DNA from: Denitrificimonas caeni DSM 24390
Lineage (GTDB): Bacteria; Pseudomonadota; Gammaproteobacteria; Pseudomonadales; Pseudomonadaceae
NCBI RefSeq assembly: GCF_000421765.1
Contig: NZ_ATXQ01000001.1
Coordinates: 496,001 to 560,000, forward strand
DNA: 64,000 bases
Reading direction: 5' to 3'
The notes under the pieces are model-generated. The model was not told the DNA's origin. It saw nothing but the letters and a program-made list of their open reading frames with translations, and searched no databases. Both the position numbers and the translations under genes were made by a program. This document shows, piece after piece, positions 47,781 through 57,420 of the stretch (position 1 is the stretch's first letter; every line of letters starts with the position of its first letter).

Positions 47781-49334
47781 TTACGAACGGATGATATGAT
47801 CAAAAGCACTCAGTGACGCTTTTGAACCTTCGCCCATGGCAATAATGATCTGCTTGTAAGGCACTGTCGTCACATCACCTGCAGCAAACACACCAGGAAT
47901 ACTGGTTGCACAGCGTGCGTCAATTTCGATCTCACCATGCTTGGACAAGGCAACCGAGTCTTTCAACCACTCAGTGTTTGGCAATAAGCCAATCTGCACA
48001 AAGATACCTTCCAGCTCAACCGTGTGCAGCTCTTCGGTGGTGCGATCTTTGTAAATCAAGCCAGTCACTTTGCTGCCATCACCGATCACTTCTGTGGTCA
48101 TAGCACTCTTAATCACAGTGACGTTCGGTAAACTTTTGAGTTTTTTCTGCAGCACTTCATCAGCGCGCAGAGTGTCAGCAAACTCAAGCAAGGTCACATG
48201 CCTCACCAAGCCAGCTAAGTCAATCGCGGCTTCAACACCTGAGTTACCACCACCAATGACTGCTACACGTTTGCCTTTGTACAAAGGACCGTCACAGTGT
48301 GGACAGTAAGCCACACCACGGGTGCGGTACTCTTGCTCACCAGGTACGTTCATTTCGCGCCAGCGCGCACCGGTCGACAGAATCACAGTTTTAGCTTTTA
48401 AGCTGGCACCGGACTCAAACTCAACGGTGTGCAAACCGCCCTGCTCTGTTGCTGGGACTAAACGGCTCGCCGTTTGTAGGTTCATCACATCGATATCGTA
48501 TTCATGCACATGCTGTTCCATGGCGCGAACCAGCTTTGGACCTTCAGTTTCTGTGACAGAGATAAAGTTCTCAATCGACATGGTATCCAAAACCTGACCA
48601 CCGAAACGCTGCGCGGCAACACCGGTACGAATACCTTTACGTGCTGCGTAAATCGCTGCTGCTGCGCCAGCTGGGCCGCCACCAATCACTAACACATCAA
48701 ACGCATCTTTTTCATTGAGCTTAGCCGCATCACGGGCAACACTGCCGGTGTCGACTTTAGCGAGAATTTCTGCAACGTCCATGCGGCCTTGACCAAACAT
48801 TTCGCCGTTGAGGAAAATCATCGGTACAGACATCACTTGACGCTGTTCAACTTCGTCTTGGAACAGTGCGCCATCAATTGCCACGTGACGAATATTTGGA
48901 TTAAGCACCGCCATTAAGTTTAGCGCTTGCACTACATCTGGGCAGTTCTGGCAAGACAATGAGAAGTAGGTTTCAAAATTAAACTCGCCTTCTAAATTGG
49001 CAATCTGCTCAATTACATCTTGCCCCAGCTTCGATGGGTGTCCGCCAACTTGCAGTAGCGCCAACACCAATGAAGTGAACTCGTGACCCATTGGGATACC
49101 CGCAAAGCGCAAGCTGATCTCACCATTAATACGGTTTAAAGAAAACGAAGGTTTACGCGCATCATCACCGTCAGTACGCAGGGTGATTTTGTCGCTCATG
49201 CCGGCAATTTCTTCCAGCAAGTTTTGCAATTCTGTTGATTTGGCACTTCCGTCAAGGGACGCAACGATTTCAAACGGCTGCGTCACCTTCTCTAGGTAAG
49301 CCTTGAGTTGTGCTGTTAAATTAGCGTCCAACAT
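47781..49334 (-). CDS. ahpF: Alkyl hydroperoxide reductase subunit F
   Basis: A 517-residue flavoprotein disulfide reductase that passes electrons from NADH to AhpC. The N-terminal double thioredoxin-fold domain has its redox pair Cys128/Cys131 (SCQNC). FAD-binding [17 protein letters not shown] comes next, then the CPHC redox pair near 344-347, the NAD-binding [15 protein letters not shown] and C-terminal [15 protein letters not shown]. Complete and of standard length. It follows ahpC with a hairpin in between. Confidence 0.97.
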   Translation of the reverse strand: MLDANLTAQLKAYLEKVTQPFEIVASLDGSAKSTELQNLLEEIAGMSDKITLRTDGDDARKPSFSLNRINGEISLRFAGIPMGHEFTSLVLALLQVGGHPSKLGQDVIEQIANLEGEFNFETYFSLSCQNCPDVVQALNLMAVLNPNIRHVAIDGALFQDEVEQRQVMSVPMIFLNGEMFGQGRMDVAEILAKVDTGSVARDAAKLNEKDAFDVLVIGGGPAGAAAAIYAARKGIRTGVAAQRFGGQVLDTMSIENFISVTETEGPKLVRAMEQHVHEYDIDVMNLQTASRLVPATEQGGLHTVEFESGASLKAKTVILSTGARWREMNVPGEQEYRTRGVAYCPHCDGPLYKGKRVAVIGGGNSGVEAAIDLAGLVRHVTLLEFADTLRADEVLQKKLKSLPNVTVIKSAMTTEVIGDGSKVTGLIYKDRTTEELHTVELEGIFVQIGLLPNTEWLKDSVALSKHGEIEIDARCATSIPGVFAAGDVTTVPYKQIIIAMGEGSKASLSAFDHIIRS

Positions 49335-49367
49335 GATTGATGTACTCCAAATCCTGATTTTTGAATG

Positions 49368-49400
49368 TAAAACGCCCGAGCGGTGTGCGCCCGGGCGTCG
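49368..49400 (-). terminator. Attenuator hairpin between ahpC and ahpF
   Basis: ACGCCCG (49372-49378) and CGGGCGT (49392-49398) form a 7-bp stem. Reading leftward the stem is followed by TTTTAC, a weak T-run. It would let most transcripts stop after ahpC, giving more AhpC than AhpF. Confidence 0.65.
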
Positions 49401-49457
49401 GGCTTACCGAGTTGGATCACAACCTAGCAAGCAGAGATAAAAGGTAAGGAGTGATCC

Positions 49458-50021
49458 TTAAATTTTACCTACTAAGTCTAGTGAAGGAGACAATGTTGCT
49501 TCGCCTTCTTTCCACTTAGCTGGGCACACTTCACCTGGGTGAGCTGCCACGTACTGTGCTGCTTTAACTTTACGCAATAATTCTTGTGCGTCACGACCAA
49601 CACCACCGGCGTTGATTTCAACGATTTGAATTTTACCGTCTGGATCGATTACGAATGTACCGCGATCTGCCAGGCCAGCTTCTTCAATCATCACACCGAA
49701 GTTACGGGTGATTGCGCCAGTTGGGTCACCAATCATTGGGTATTGGATCTTGCCAATTTCTGGTGAAGTGTCGTGCCATGCTTTGTGAGTGAAATGGGTA
49801 TCAGTTGATACTGAATAGATTTCTACACCAAGCTTTTTGAATGTTTCGTAGTTGTCAGCTAAGTCGCCAAGCTCTGTTGGGCAAACAAAGGTGAAGTCTG
49901 CTGGGTAGAAGAACACTACAGACCATTTGCCTTTCATGTCTGCTTCAGTCACTTCGATGAAGTCACCGTTGTGGAATGCAGTTGCTTTAAACGCTTTTAC
50001 TTCGCTATTAATGTAAGACAT
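49458..50021 (-). CDS. ahpC: Alkyl hydroperoxide reductase peroxiredoxin AhpC
   Basis: A 187-residue typical 2-Cys peroxiredoxin that reduces hydrogen peroxide and organic peroxides. The peroxidatic Cys47 is in [13 protein letters not shown] and the resolving Cys166 is in GEVCPAKW. It works as a decamer with AhpF, encoded downstream. A candidate OxyR site lies upstream. Sequence matches the AhpC1 subgroup exactly in length. Confidence 0.98.
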   Translation of the reverse strand: MSYINSEVKAFKATAFHNGDFIEVTEADMKGKWSVVFFYPADFTFVCPTELGDLADNYETFKKLGVEIYSVSTDTHFTHKAWHDTSPEIGKIQYPMIGDPTGAITRNFGVMIEEAGLADRGTFVIDPDGKIQIVEINAGGVGRDAQELLRKVKAAQYVAAHPGEVCPAKWKEGEATLSPSLDLVGKI

Positions 50022-50303
50022 TTAATAATTCCTCTGTGGGTTAAGAACTTTACGGGATTAATAATAGGTCATTCTGATGATTAGGTATAATTGATTGATA
50101 ACATGACTTCGATAGCTTTTATCAATCACAACATTTACCTCTCCAATCAACAATCTTTATCACAGCCCTGATTGCGAATAACCATCGACTCAGCAGTAGA
50201 TACAAATACAGCTACCGAGTTCAGCCATACAACACCGCAATCAGCACAGAATACTCATTTACAGGTATTCTTGCCGCAACAGTTATTTAAGGTATGTCTC
50301 TGT
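50022..50303. other. Divergent control region between ahpC and cca
   Basis: A 282-bp gap. It holds an inverted repeat TGATTGATAA (50092-50101) and TTATCAATCA (50119-50128), and a candidate OxyR site (50090-50126). The open frame upstream of cca has no start with a good ribosome binding site and is not taken as coding. Confidence 0.45.
50090..50126 (-). promoter_or_regulatory. Candidate OxyR binding site of ahpC
   Basis: Four tetranucleotides spaced by 7 bp read ATTG, ACAT, ATAG, CAAT against the OxyR pattern ATAG-N7-CTAT-N7-ATAG-N7-CTAT: 12 of 16 positions match. Its centre is about 87 bp upstream of the ahpC ATG, a fitting distance for activation. Confidence 0.4.
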
Positions 50304-51536
50304 ATGCAAATTTTCAAGGTCGGTGGCGCAGTGCGCGATCAACTATTAGGTCGCACAGTGGTAGATGTCGACTGGGTGGTGGTCGGTGCAACCCCTGAGC
50401 AAATGCGCGCACAAGGCTTTCGTCCAGTGGGCGATGATTTCCCTGTGTTTCTGCACCCTACCAGTGGGGAAGAATATGCCTTGGCACGCACTGAGCGCAA
50501 AAGCGGTCATGGCTATGGCGGTTTTGTTTTTCATACCAGTCCGGACGTCAGCTTAGAAGAAGATTTACTACGCCGTGACCTTACCGTGAACGCCATGGCG
50601 CAAGCCGATGACGGTACTTTATTTGATCCTTACGGCGGACAAGCTGATCTCGCGGCACGAGTGCTACGCCATGTTTCACCGGCTTTTGCTGAAGACCCAC
50701 TGCGTGTACTGCGGGTCGCGCGTTTTGCCGCACGTTATGCTTATTTAGGTTTTAGCGTTGCCAGCGAGACATTAGCGCTGATGCGGACATTGGCTGAATC
50801 CGGTGAACTCGCGCATTTAACTGCCGAACGGGTCTGGCAAGAGTTTGCACGGGCATTGATGGAAGACAATCCTGAGATTTTTATTCAAGTGCTGCGCGAT
50901 TGCGGTGCTTTAAAAGCATTGCTGCCGGAAGTAGATGCCTTATTTGGCGTACCACAGCCGGCTGAGCATCACCCTGAAATCGATACGGGTGTACACATAC
51001 TCAGTGTCTTACAACAATGTGCGCGTTTTAAGCAAAGCTTGAATATTCGCTGGGCCTGTTTGCTACATGACTTAGGTAAAGGCACTACTGATCCTGCCGA
51101 GTGGCCACGGCATATTGCCCATGAAACACGCGGTTTAGCTTTAATTAAGAAAGTGAATAAGCGTTTGAAAACGCCGAATGACTGCGCTGAGTTAGCCCTA
51201 CTAGTTGGCGAATATCACACCCATGCCCACCGTGCTTTGGAGTTGCGCCCAGAAACTTTACTGAAACTGTTAATGAGCTTCGACATCATGCGTCGCCCAC
51301 AACGCTTTGATGATTTTGTCAGCGCCAGCGAGATGGATTCACGCGGACGTTTAGGCCTTGAAGACCGTTTATACCCGCAAGCTGATTACTTGCGCCAAGC
51401 TGCCGCAGTGGTGCGCGCGGTCAATGTGAAACCGCTGCTGGAGCAAGGTCTGCAAGGCGCAGAACTCGGTCTAGCGCTGAATGCGCAACGCTTACTGGCG
51501 CTGCAACGTTATGTCGCAGCAGCACGGGCAATCTAG
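50304..51536 (+). CDS. cca: CCA-adding tRNA nucleotidyltransferase
   Basis: Adds or repairs the 3' CCA end of tRNA. The 410-residue enzyme has the class II nucleotidyltransferase start [16 protein letters not shown], the DVDWVVVG metal-binding pair and the [16 protein letters not shown]-selection region. A C-terminal HD phosphohydrolase domain carries [10 protein letters not shown], so it is the multifunctional type. The frame is open 44 codons upstream, but the ATG at 50304 gives the conserved start. Confidence 0.96.
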   Translation: MQIFKVGGAVRDQLLGRTVVDVDWVVVGATPEQMRAQGFRPVGDDFPVFLHPTSGEEYALARTERKSGHGYGGFVFHTSPDVSLEEDLLRRDLTVNAMAQADDGTLFDPYGGQADLAARVLRHVSPAFAEDPLRVLRVARFAARYAYLGFSVASETLALMRTLAESGELAHLTAERVWQEFARALMEDNPEIFIQVLRDCGALKALLPEVDALFGVPQPAEHHPEIDTGVHILSVLQQCARFKQSLNIRWACLLHDLGKGTTDPAEWPRHIAHETRGLALIKKVNKRLKTPNDCAELALLVGEYHTHAHRALELRPETLLKLLMSFDIMRRPQRFDDFVSASEMDSRGRLGLEDRLYPQADYLRQAAAVVRAVNVKPLLEQGLQGAELGLALNAQRLLALQRYVAAARAI

Positions 51537-51550
51537 GCTGCAAGATTGGC

Positions 51551-51793
51551 TTAGTTATGCTCCGCTAGGGCGCGCAACTTCAGCGGATCAACCAAGCCTG
51601 CAGCAATCGCCATGCCGACTAAATCGGGCAACGTCTGCGCCTGCATGTGTTTCATCACTCTGGAGCGATAGAGATCAACAGTTTTTACACTGATACCCAA
51701 CTGCTCGGCCACTTCGCGATTAGTATAACCTTGCACCAGCGGCAGCAGCACATCGTGCTCACGCGGCGTAAGACTGGCAATGCGCTGCAACAC
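51551..51793 (-). pseudogene. Truncated FixJ/LuxR-type response regulator, HTH domain only
   Basis: About 80 residues are left of a two-component regulator: SLTPREHDVLLPLVQGYTNR, then EVAEQLGISVKTVDLYRSRV, MKHMQAQTLPDLVGMAIAAG and LVDPLKL. This is a complete C-terminal helix-turn-helix of the FixJ class. The receiver domain is absent. Upstream in frame the sequence turns to unrelated residues and stops at TGA after roughly 20 codons. Starts would be TTG or GTG without a clear ribosome binding site. A small free HTH protein cannot be excluded, but decay is more likely, given the broken gene next to it. Confidence 0.7.
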
Positions 51794-51902
51794 CAGGGAA
51801 ACTGGAAAAGAAGCAGCCCCAGCATAAGGCTGAAACGTGCTTCACAACTCCACACCCCTTGCTCATCGGCGGCTTGCCAGCCTTTTGTGTTGAGCTCATT
51901 GA

Positions 51903-52181
51903 AGGTTGCAGCACGATGAGCTCAATCGTATTAATTTGGGTTGCCGTGCTTTATTAGTACAAGAAGATGGGCGCAATATTTTAATTGAAACGGGTATCGG
52001 TGCGTTTTTCTCACCGCAAATGAAAGAGCGTTTTGGCGTGCAAGAAAGCCATCACGTGCTACTCGACAGCCTTGCTGCGCAGGGTTTAACCCATGAAGAT
52101 ATTGATATTGTGCTGCTCACGCACTTGCACTTTGACCACGCTGGCGGCTTACTGTCTGCTTGGCAGGAAGGGGCGTTTTAG
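51903..52181 (+). pseudogene. Truncated metallo-beta-lactamase-fold hydrolase
   Basis: About 92 codons of an MBL-fold hydrolase: [51 protein letters not shown] and the metal motif [10 protein letters not shown]. The frame begins right after a TGA and ends in TAG shortly after the HxHxDH motif, where full proteins have another ~180 residues with further metal ligands. The N-terminus of the family is also missing. It cannot be active as a hydrolase. It faces the truncated regulator, and both breakpoints lie in the same 700-bp stretch. Confidence 0.75.
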
Positions 52182-52348
52182 TATCGACAATGCCCAACCT
52201 GCTGCGCAGAAACTGGCCCGCTAAGTTAGACAAATCAATCAAGCTGGGGAGTCGTAGCACAGGCTACCCAGTCTATTGCGCCACAACAGCAACTAAATAT
52301 CTCTCAGCCCATATTGGTAACCGCGGCGAAACTGCTAAACTGCGCCGC

Positions 52349-54268
52349 ATGATACGAATCTCAGAACTGACCTTACAACGTGGCCCACTTCGCTTACTGG
52401 AAAATGCAGAATTAACCCTGCACCCAGGGCATAAAGTCGGCTTAATTGGTGCCAATGGCGCTGGCAAATCCAGTCTCTTCGCTTTGCTGCGTGGCCAACT
52501 GCATCCTGATGCTGGCGATTGTGCATTGCCGGCGAACTGGCGCATTGCGCATATGCGCCAAGAAATCGATGCCCCCAATCAGAGCGCGATTGATTATGTT
52601 TTGGATGGCGACACGCACTTGCGCGCCATTCAGCAACAATTGGCCAAGGCTGAAGAGTTGCACGACGGCGCCGAGCTCGGCCGTTTACACGCAGAACTGG
52701 ACAGCGCTGACGCCTATACTGCCGATGCCCGTGCGCGTAAATTACTTGCAGGCCTGGGCTTTCTCGAAGAGCAGATGGAAAACCAGGTCAATAGTTTTTC
52801 CGGTGGCTGGCGCATGCGTTTAAATCTGGCGCAAGCGTTAATGTGTCCATCGGATTTATTGCTGCTCGATGAGCCGACTAACCACTTGGATCTGGATGCC
52901 ATTCTCTGGTTGGAAGGTTGGCTGCAAAACTATGCTGGCACTTTATTGCTGATCTCGCATGACCGTGATTTTCTCGATGCGGTGGTCGGCCATATTGTCC
53001 ACGTCGATCAGCAAAAACTAACTCTGTATCGCGGCGGCTACACGGCCTTTGAGCGCGCGCGCGCTGAACGCATCATGCAACAGCAGCAAGCCTTCGAAAA
53101 GCAACAAGCGCAACGTGCGCACATGGAAGACTTTATCCGCCGTTTTAAAGCCAAAGCCAGTAAAGCTAAGCAAGCACAAAGCCGCGTTAAAGCCTTGGAG
53201 CGCATGGAAGAATTATCCGCTGCGCACTTTGATTCGCCCTTTAATTTTGTGTTTCGCGAAGCCGACAAAGTCTCCAGTCCGCTGCTCGATCTGGATCAGG
53301 CCACGCTGGGTTATAGCACTGAGCAAGCTATTTTAAGCAAGGTGAAACTGCAGCTGGTGCCCGGTGCGCGGATTGCGTTACTCGGCCCCAATGGGGCCGG
53401 TAAATCAACCCTGATCAAAAGCATCATGAACGATTTACCACTGCTAGCGGGCAAGTTGACCTGTGGTGAAAACCTAGTGATTGGCTATTTTGCTCAGCAT
53501 CAGCTGGATTCGCTCGACCCCAAAGCCAGCCCTTTACTGCACGTACAGCGCATTGCACCGACTGAGCGCGAACAAGTCTTACGCGACTTTTTAGGGGGTT
53601 TTGATTTCCGCGGTAAACGTTGCGACGAGCCGGTGGTGAATTTCTCTGGCGGTGAAAAGGCGCGCTTAGCCTTAGCACTGATTGCCTGGGGCAAACCCAA
53701 TCTATTGCTGCTTGATGAGCCGACCAACCACCTTGATTTAGAAATGCGTCAAGCCTTGAGTATGGCACTGCAAGACTTCTCCGGCGCACTGTTGCTGGTA
53801 TCCCACGACCGCCATTTAATTAAAAGCACAGTTGACGATCTGTATCTAGTGGCCGAAGGCCGCGTACAAGAATTTGAGGGTGATCTTGAGGATTACAGCA
53901 AATGGCTCAGCGACTACCGCCTGCGCCAGCTGCAACCGAGCATCAGTAGCAACGAAGTCAGTGTCGATAAAACCGATAAGCGTGCCCAACGGCAAGCGGC
54001 AGCGGCATTGCGCCAGCAGTTGGCGCCCTTGCGCAAACAGGCTGATCAACTAGAAAAACAATTGGATACGCTGCACAAAAAGCTAACGGCTTTAGAAACT
54101 GTTTTAGCGGATAACAGTCTCTATGAACAGGCACAAAAAGAGCAGCTCAAGCAGCACCTGAGCACACAAAGTGAACTGCTGCAACAACAAGCACAGCTAG
54201 AAGAAACTTGGCTTAACAGCCTAGAAGAATTGGAAGCACTGCAAAGTAAACTTGAGGCTAATCTATGA
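52349..54268 (+). CDS. yheS: ABC-F family ATPase YheS
   Basis: A 639-residue soluble protein with two ABC domains, of the ABC-F group that acts on ribosomes. First: GANGAGKSS, FSGGWRMRLNLAQAL, LLLLDEPTNHLDLDAILWLE. Then the linker helix rich in Gln, Arg and Lys (ERIMQQQQAFEKQQAQRAH). Second: GPNGAGKST, FSGGEKARLALALI, DEPTNHLDLEMRQAL. A charged coiled coil ends the protein. The frame is open 63 codons upstream through degraded sequence, but the conserved start MIRISELTLQRGPLRLLENA is at 52349. Length and the ILWLE motif favour YheS over Uup and EttA. Confidence 0.88.
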   Translation: MIRISELTLQRGPLRLLENAELTLHPGHKVGLIGANGAGKSSLFALLRGQLHPDAGDCALPANWRIAHMRQEIDAPNQSAIDYVLDGDTHLRAIQQQLAKAEELHDGAELGRLHAELDSADAYTADARARKLLAGLGFLEEQMENQVNSFSGGWRMRLNLAQALMCPSDLLLLDEPTNHLDLDAILWLEGWLQNYAGTLLLISHDRDFLDAVVGHIVHVDQQKLTLYRGGYTAFERARAERIMQQQQAFEKQQAQRAHMEDFIRRFKAKASKAKQAQSRVKALERMEELSAAHFDSPFNFVFREADKVSSPLLDLDQATLGYSTEQAILSKVKLQLVPGARIALLGPNGAGKSTLIKSIMNDLPLLAGKLTCGENLVIGYFAQHQLDSLDPKASPLLHVQRIAPTEREQVLRDFLGGFDFRGKRCDEPVVNFSGGEKARLALALIAWGKPNLLLLDEPTNHLDLEMRQALSMALQDFSGALLLVSHDRHLIKSTVDDLYLVAEGRVQEFEGDLEDYSKWLSDYRLRQLQPSISSNEVSVDKTDKRAQRQAAAALRQQLAPLRKQADQLEKQLDTLHKKLTALETVLADNSLYEQAQKEQLKQHLSTQSELLQQQAQLEETWLNSLEELEALQSKLEANL

Positions 54269-54837
54269 AACAGTGGTTTGAGCAGTGGGCAGTAGACTGG
54301 TTTAGCTTACTGATTCCTGGCGCACAAATTCTCATCATCGCATTGGCGGCATGGTTGTTACAGCGCTTACTGGCACGTGGTTTAACCAGCCTTGCCGGAC
54401 GCTACAATATGCCGCCCAGTATGCTTTTACCATTACGCGGTGCCATTCGCTGGCTGGTGATTGGTAGCGCCTTTATGCTGATTTTAGAGCGTTTTGGCGT
54501 ATCCGCTAGTGTGCTGTGGACCGCACTCACTGGTTTTGTCGCCGTTGCAGCAGTTGCCTTCTTTGCGGTTTGGAGCGTGCTCTCTAATTTATTCTGTGCT
54601 GCACTGATCTTTACCGTGGGGCCTTTTCGTCTCGGCGATCGCGTGGAAGTCTTGGAAAGCGCAGAAAAACCAGGTGTACGCGGTCGCGTGGTCACCATTA
54701 ATATGTTGTACACAACCTTAGAGGATCTCAGCGAAGGCAACCAAGGTGCCCTATTACAAATCCCCAACAGCTTGTTTTTCCAGAAAATTATCCGGCGCTG
54801 GCGTGGTCCAGAGCTTCCTCAACCTTTAGAGAAATAA
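54265..54837 (+). CDS. Small MscS-family mechanosensitive channel protein
   Basis: A 190-residue inner-membrane protein with hydrophobic helices around residues 15-38, 56-76 and 85-110. The third helix and following ALIFTVGPFRLGDRVEVLES match the pore and beta domain of MscS. It lacks the large C-terminal cytoplasmic alpha/beta domain of MscS (286 residues), so it may form a reduced channel. It overlaps the yheS stop by four bases (ATGA). Confidence 0.8.
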   Translation: MKQWFEQWAVDWFSLLIPGAQILIIALAAWLLQRLLARGLTSLAGRYNMPPSMLLPLRGAIRWLVIGSAFMLILERFGVSASVLWTALTGFVAVAAVAFFAVWSVLSNLFCAALIFTVGPFRLGDRVEVLESAEKPGVRGRVVTINMLYTTLEDLSEGNQGALLQIPNSLFFQKIIRRWRGPELPQPLEK

Positions 54838-54843
54838 CCTCTT

Positions 54844-55605
54844 ATGGAATGGCTGACAAGTCCAGAAATCTGGATTGCTTTTCTTACCCTCACGGCCTTA
54901 GAAATCGTTTTGGGTATCGACAATATTATTTTCATTTCAATTCTAGTCAGTCGTCTGCCGGCTCACCAGCAAGCCAAAGGGCGCTTCATTGGCTTAAGTC
55001 TGGCGATGGGCACACGCATTTTGCTGTTGCTGTCGATCACCTGGATTATGCGCCTCACCACCGATCTGTTTGAGATCATGGGACAAGGCTTCTCTGGTCG
55101 TGATTTGATTCTGCTGTTCGGTGGTTTATTCCTGTTATTCAAGAGCACGGTGGAAATCTGGCACAGTGTCGAGGGTGAAGAAGCGGCCGCACAAGGTGTC
55201 GGAGTTAAGGCCGGTTTTATTAGCGTGATTCTGCAAATAGCCGTGATTGATATTATTTTCTCGTTAGACTCGGTGATTACTGCGGTAGGTTTAGTCCAGC
55301 ATGTGCCCGTTATGATTGCTGCGATTATGATTTCTATCGTGGTAATGATGCTGGCCGCCAGCACTATCAGTGAATTTATTGAGAAACACCCGTCATTAAA
55401 AGTGTTGGCCTTATCCTTCTTAATCGTCGTGGGTACCTTGTTGATCGCTGAAGCCTTTGGCGTGCATGTACCGAAAGGCTATATCTACTTTGCCATGGCG
55501 TTCTCATTGGGCGTAGAAGCACTCAATATTAAGATGCGTAACGCGATGAAAAACAAACGCGCATTGCAAGCCGCTGAGCAAGCGCAGCAAGACTCAACCC
55601 CATAG
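54844..55605 (+). CDS. TerC-family integral membrane protein
   Basis: A 253-residue protein with about seven hydrophobic helices. TerC signatures are ALEIVLGIDNIIFISIL near the start and AVIDIIFSLDSVITAVGLV in the middle, with conserved acidic residues in the membrane that may bind metal. TerC and its relatives have been linked to tellurium resistance and to manganese export during protein secretion. Here the substrate is unknown. It starts six bases after the small channel gene. Confidence 0.88.
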   Translation: MEWLTSPEIWIAFLTLTALEIVLGIDNIIFISILVSRLPAHQQAKGRFIGLSLAMGTRILLLLSITWIMRLTTDLFEIMGQGFSGRDLILLFGGLFLLFKSTVEIWHSVEGEEAAAQGVGVKAGFISVILQIAVIDIIFSLDSVITAVGLVQHVPVMIAAIMISIVVMMLAASTISEFIEKHPSLKVLALSFLIVVGTLLIAEAFGVHVPKGYIYFAMAFSLGVEALNIKMRNAMKNKRALQAAEQAQQDSTP

Positions 55606-55628
55606 AGCAAGCCGCGTCATAACAACCC

Positions 55629-55652
55629 CCTCAGCGCTTCACTGCGCTGAGG
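55629..55652 (+). terminator. Hairpin after the TerC gene
   Basis: CCTCAGCGC and GCGCTGAGG form a perfect 9-bp stem with a 6-nt loop, 23 bp after the TerC stop. No T-run follows, so it may be a weak terminator or an mRNA 3'-end stabiliser. Confidence 0.5.
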
Positions 55653-55673
55653 CTCTACACAGGAGTGATTTGT

Positions 55674-56159
55674 ATGCGCGTCTGGATTGATGCCGATGCC
55701 TGCCCACGTTTAGCCCGTGACCAAGTAATAAAATTCGCCTTAAAACGCAATTTCTCGGTGATCTTAGTCGCCGGGCAAGCACAGCCGCGACCTAACTTTG
55801 CATGCGTGCAACTGATTGTCGTACCCAGCGGCCCAGATGCGGCAGATGATTACATTGTCGAGAATGCCACCGCCAATGAGTTGGTGATTTGCAGTGATAT
55901 TCCACTAGCTGATCGCTTATTGAAGAAACAGGCCATTGCCTTAGATCCGCGTGGTAATGAATTTACCGAACGCAACATGGGCGATCGTTTAGCCATGCGC
56001 AATTTGTTTACTGATCTGCGTGATCAAGGACAGATGTCTGGCGGCCAGCGCGGCTATGACGAGCGTGACAAGCAAGCCTTTGCTAATGCTTTAGACCGTA
56101 TTCTCACGCGCTTAGCCAAACTGCCAAGCGACGCTGCAACGGACTCATCAACCGACTAA
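55674..56159 (+). CDS. YaiI/YqxD-family (UPF0178) protein
   Basis: A 161-residue cytoplasmic protein. RVWIDADACPRLARDQVIKF is the family opening, with a PIN-like acidic pattern, and VICSDIPLADRLLKKQAIALDPRG follows with two more acidic residues. It may be a nuclease-like fold of unknown activity. The ATG at 55674 has AGGAG at eight bases. An ATG three codons earlier lacks such a site. Its stop overlaps the converging thioesterase gene by 12 bases. Confidence 0.87.
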   Translation: MRVWIDADACPRLARDQVIKFALKRNFSVILVAGQAQPRPNFACVQLIVVPSGPDAADDYIVENATANELVICSDIPLADRLLKKQAIALDPRGNEFTERNMGDRLAMRNLFTDLRDQGQMSGGQRGYDERDKQAFANALDRILTRLAKLPSDAATDSSTD

Positions 56160-56612
56160 ATAGGTACCGGTGCTCACCGCAATTAAATAGCCATCATCAT
56201 TGTGTAATTCGGTGCGCACCACCGCGACTTTATTACCGGCTCGCAATAGCGTCGAAACCGCATCAAAGCGTTTGCCGCGCCCTGGACGCAAATAATCAAC
56301 GCGCATATCAATGGTGCCGAGCTTGGACAAACTCATCATCCGCTCCACCGCTGGCAACTCCGGCAAACGTTGAAAAGCCCCAATCAATGCCATTGCCCCG
56401 CCTGCCACATCGAGAATCGAAGCAATCACGCCGCCGTGCAAAATACCTTGAATATGATTACCGATTAACTCTTCACGCATCGATACATGCATGCAGACTT
56501 TTTCAGTGGACAATGAATCCACCTGAATACCGACCAAATGATTAAAAGGAATTTGATCGAAAAAATACTGCGCCGCTTGCAGCAATTCGGGAGCCAGCTC
56601 TGTTGCACTCAT
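56148..56612 (-). CDS. PaaI/YigI-type hotdog-fold thioesterase
   Basis: A 154-residue protein with the hotdog fold: NHIQGILHGGVIASILDVAGGAMAL is the family motif, with HGG near the active site, and KLGTIDMRVDYLRPGRGK is the next strand pair. Length and pattern match YigI-like acyl-CoA thioesterases. The substrate is unknown. It converges with and slightly overlaps the YaiI gene. Confidence 0.85.
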   Translation of the reverse strand: MSATELAPELLQAAQYFFDQIPFNHLVGIQVDSLSTEKVCMHVSMREELIGNHIQGILHGGVIASILDVAGGAMALIGAFQRLPELPAVERMMSLSKLGTIDMRVDYLRPGRGKRFDAVSTLLRAGNKVAVVRTELHNDDGYLIAVSTGTYLVG

Positions 56613-56766
56613 GAGGGATTAATCCTGCGTCTGTTGCTCGATAATCGCGGCGTAACCACACACTCGCGTTTCCAGCACTCTTTTTATTGTTGAATAAAAT
56701 ATCTAAACGCGTGCTCAGTCATCTGCGCCAGCGGCACAACAATGACTCAGCACACGTCGCAGGGCA

Positions 56767-57420
56767 TTAAGCCATAGCTAAAACCTGTTCGACAAGTTTA
56801 TGAATACCTTTCGCCGCCTCACTGATCGATTGCGCCAACATATAAGCAGGCGTGGTCACCAAGCGGTTTTTCTCATCAACCACGATACCGCCCACTGCGC
56901 AGTCTTGATGCACGCCACCCATCTGCGTAATCGCCGCAGCGGTATCAGCATCATCACCAATGGTGCAGCGCACGCCTTCAGCAAAAATCTTGGCGGATAA
57001 AACTGGTGAGATACAGATCAAACCGACCGGCTTGTGCGCAGATTTAAACTGCAAAATCGCCTGCAACGTATCTTCTTGCACCCTGCAGTCAGCACCCTTA
57101 AAGGCAAAGTCAGATAGATTTTTCGCCACGCCAAAACCACCGGGCAAAATCACCGCATCAAAGTCTGCCGCTTTCAGCTCGCGAATATTGCGTGACTTGC
57201 CACGGGTAATTCGCGCTGACTCAACTAAAACATTGCGCTGTTCAGGCATTTCCTCACCGGTAAGATGATTGAGCACGTGATGCTGATTTATATCTGGAGC
57301 AAAATACTCAACCTGTGCGCCTAACTGATCTAAGCTCAACGCCGTTAGCACGGTTTCGTTAATTTCCGCGCCATCAAAAACACCGCATCCCGATAAGATG
57401 ATTGCTACTTTCTTATTCAT
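56767..57420 (-). CDS. elbB: Isoprenoid biosynthesis glyoxalase ElbB
   Basis: A 217-residue DJ-1/PfpI-superfamily protein. LSGCGVFDGAEINETVLTAL is the ElbB opening and VILPGGFGVAKNLSDFAFKG holds the nucleophile elbow Glu/Gly pattern. LICISPVLSAKIF carries the cysteine at the strand-helix turn (Cys in LICIS). E. coli ElbB has weak glyoxalase III activity and affects isoprenoid production. GGAGAG lies before the ATG. Confidence 0.9.
   Translation of the reverse strand: MNKKVAIILSGCGVFDGAEINETVLTALSLDQLGAQVEYFAPDINQHHVLNHLTGEEMPEQRNVLVESARITRGKSRNIRELKAADFDAVILPGGFGVAKNLSDFAFKGADCRVQEDTLQAILQFKSAHKPVGLICISPVLSAKIFAEGVRCTIGDDADTAAAITQMGGVHQDCAVGGIVVDEKNRLVTTPAYMLAQSISEAAKGIHKLVEQVLAMA

Noticed and set aside
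50172-50303. 44-codon N-terminal extension of cca
   Set aside because: No conservation with the family, no ribosome binding site, and it overlaps the ahpC control region. The ATG at 50304 gives the canonical protein.
52160-52348. 63-codon N-terminal extension of yheS
   Set aside because: The sequence belongs to the degraded stretch after the MBL remnant. ABC-F proteins start at the MIRISEL segment.
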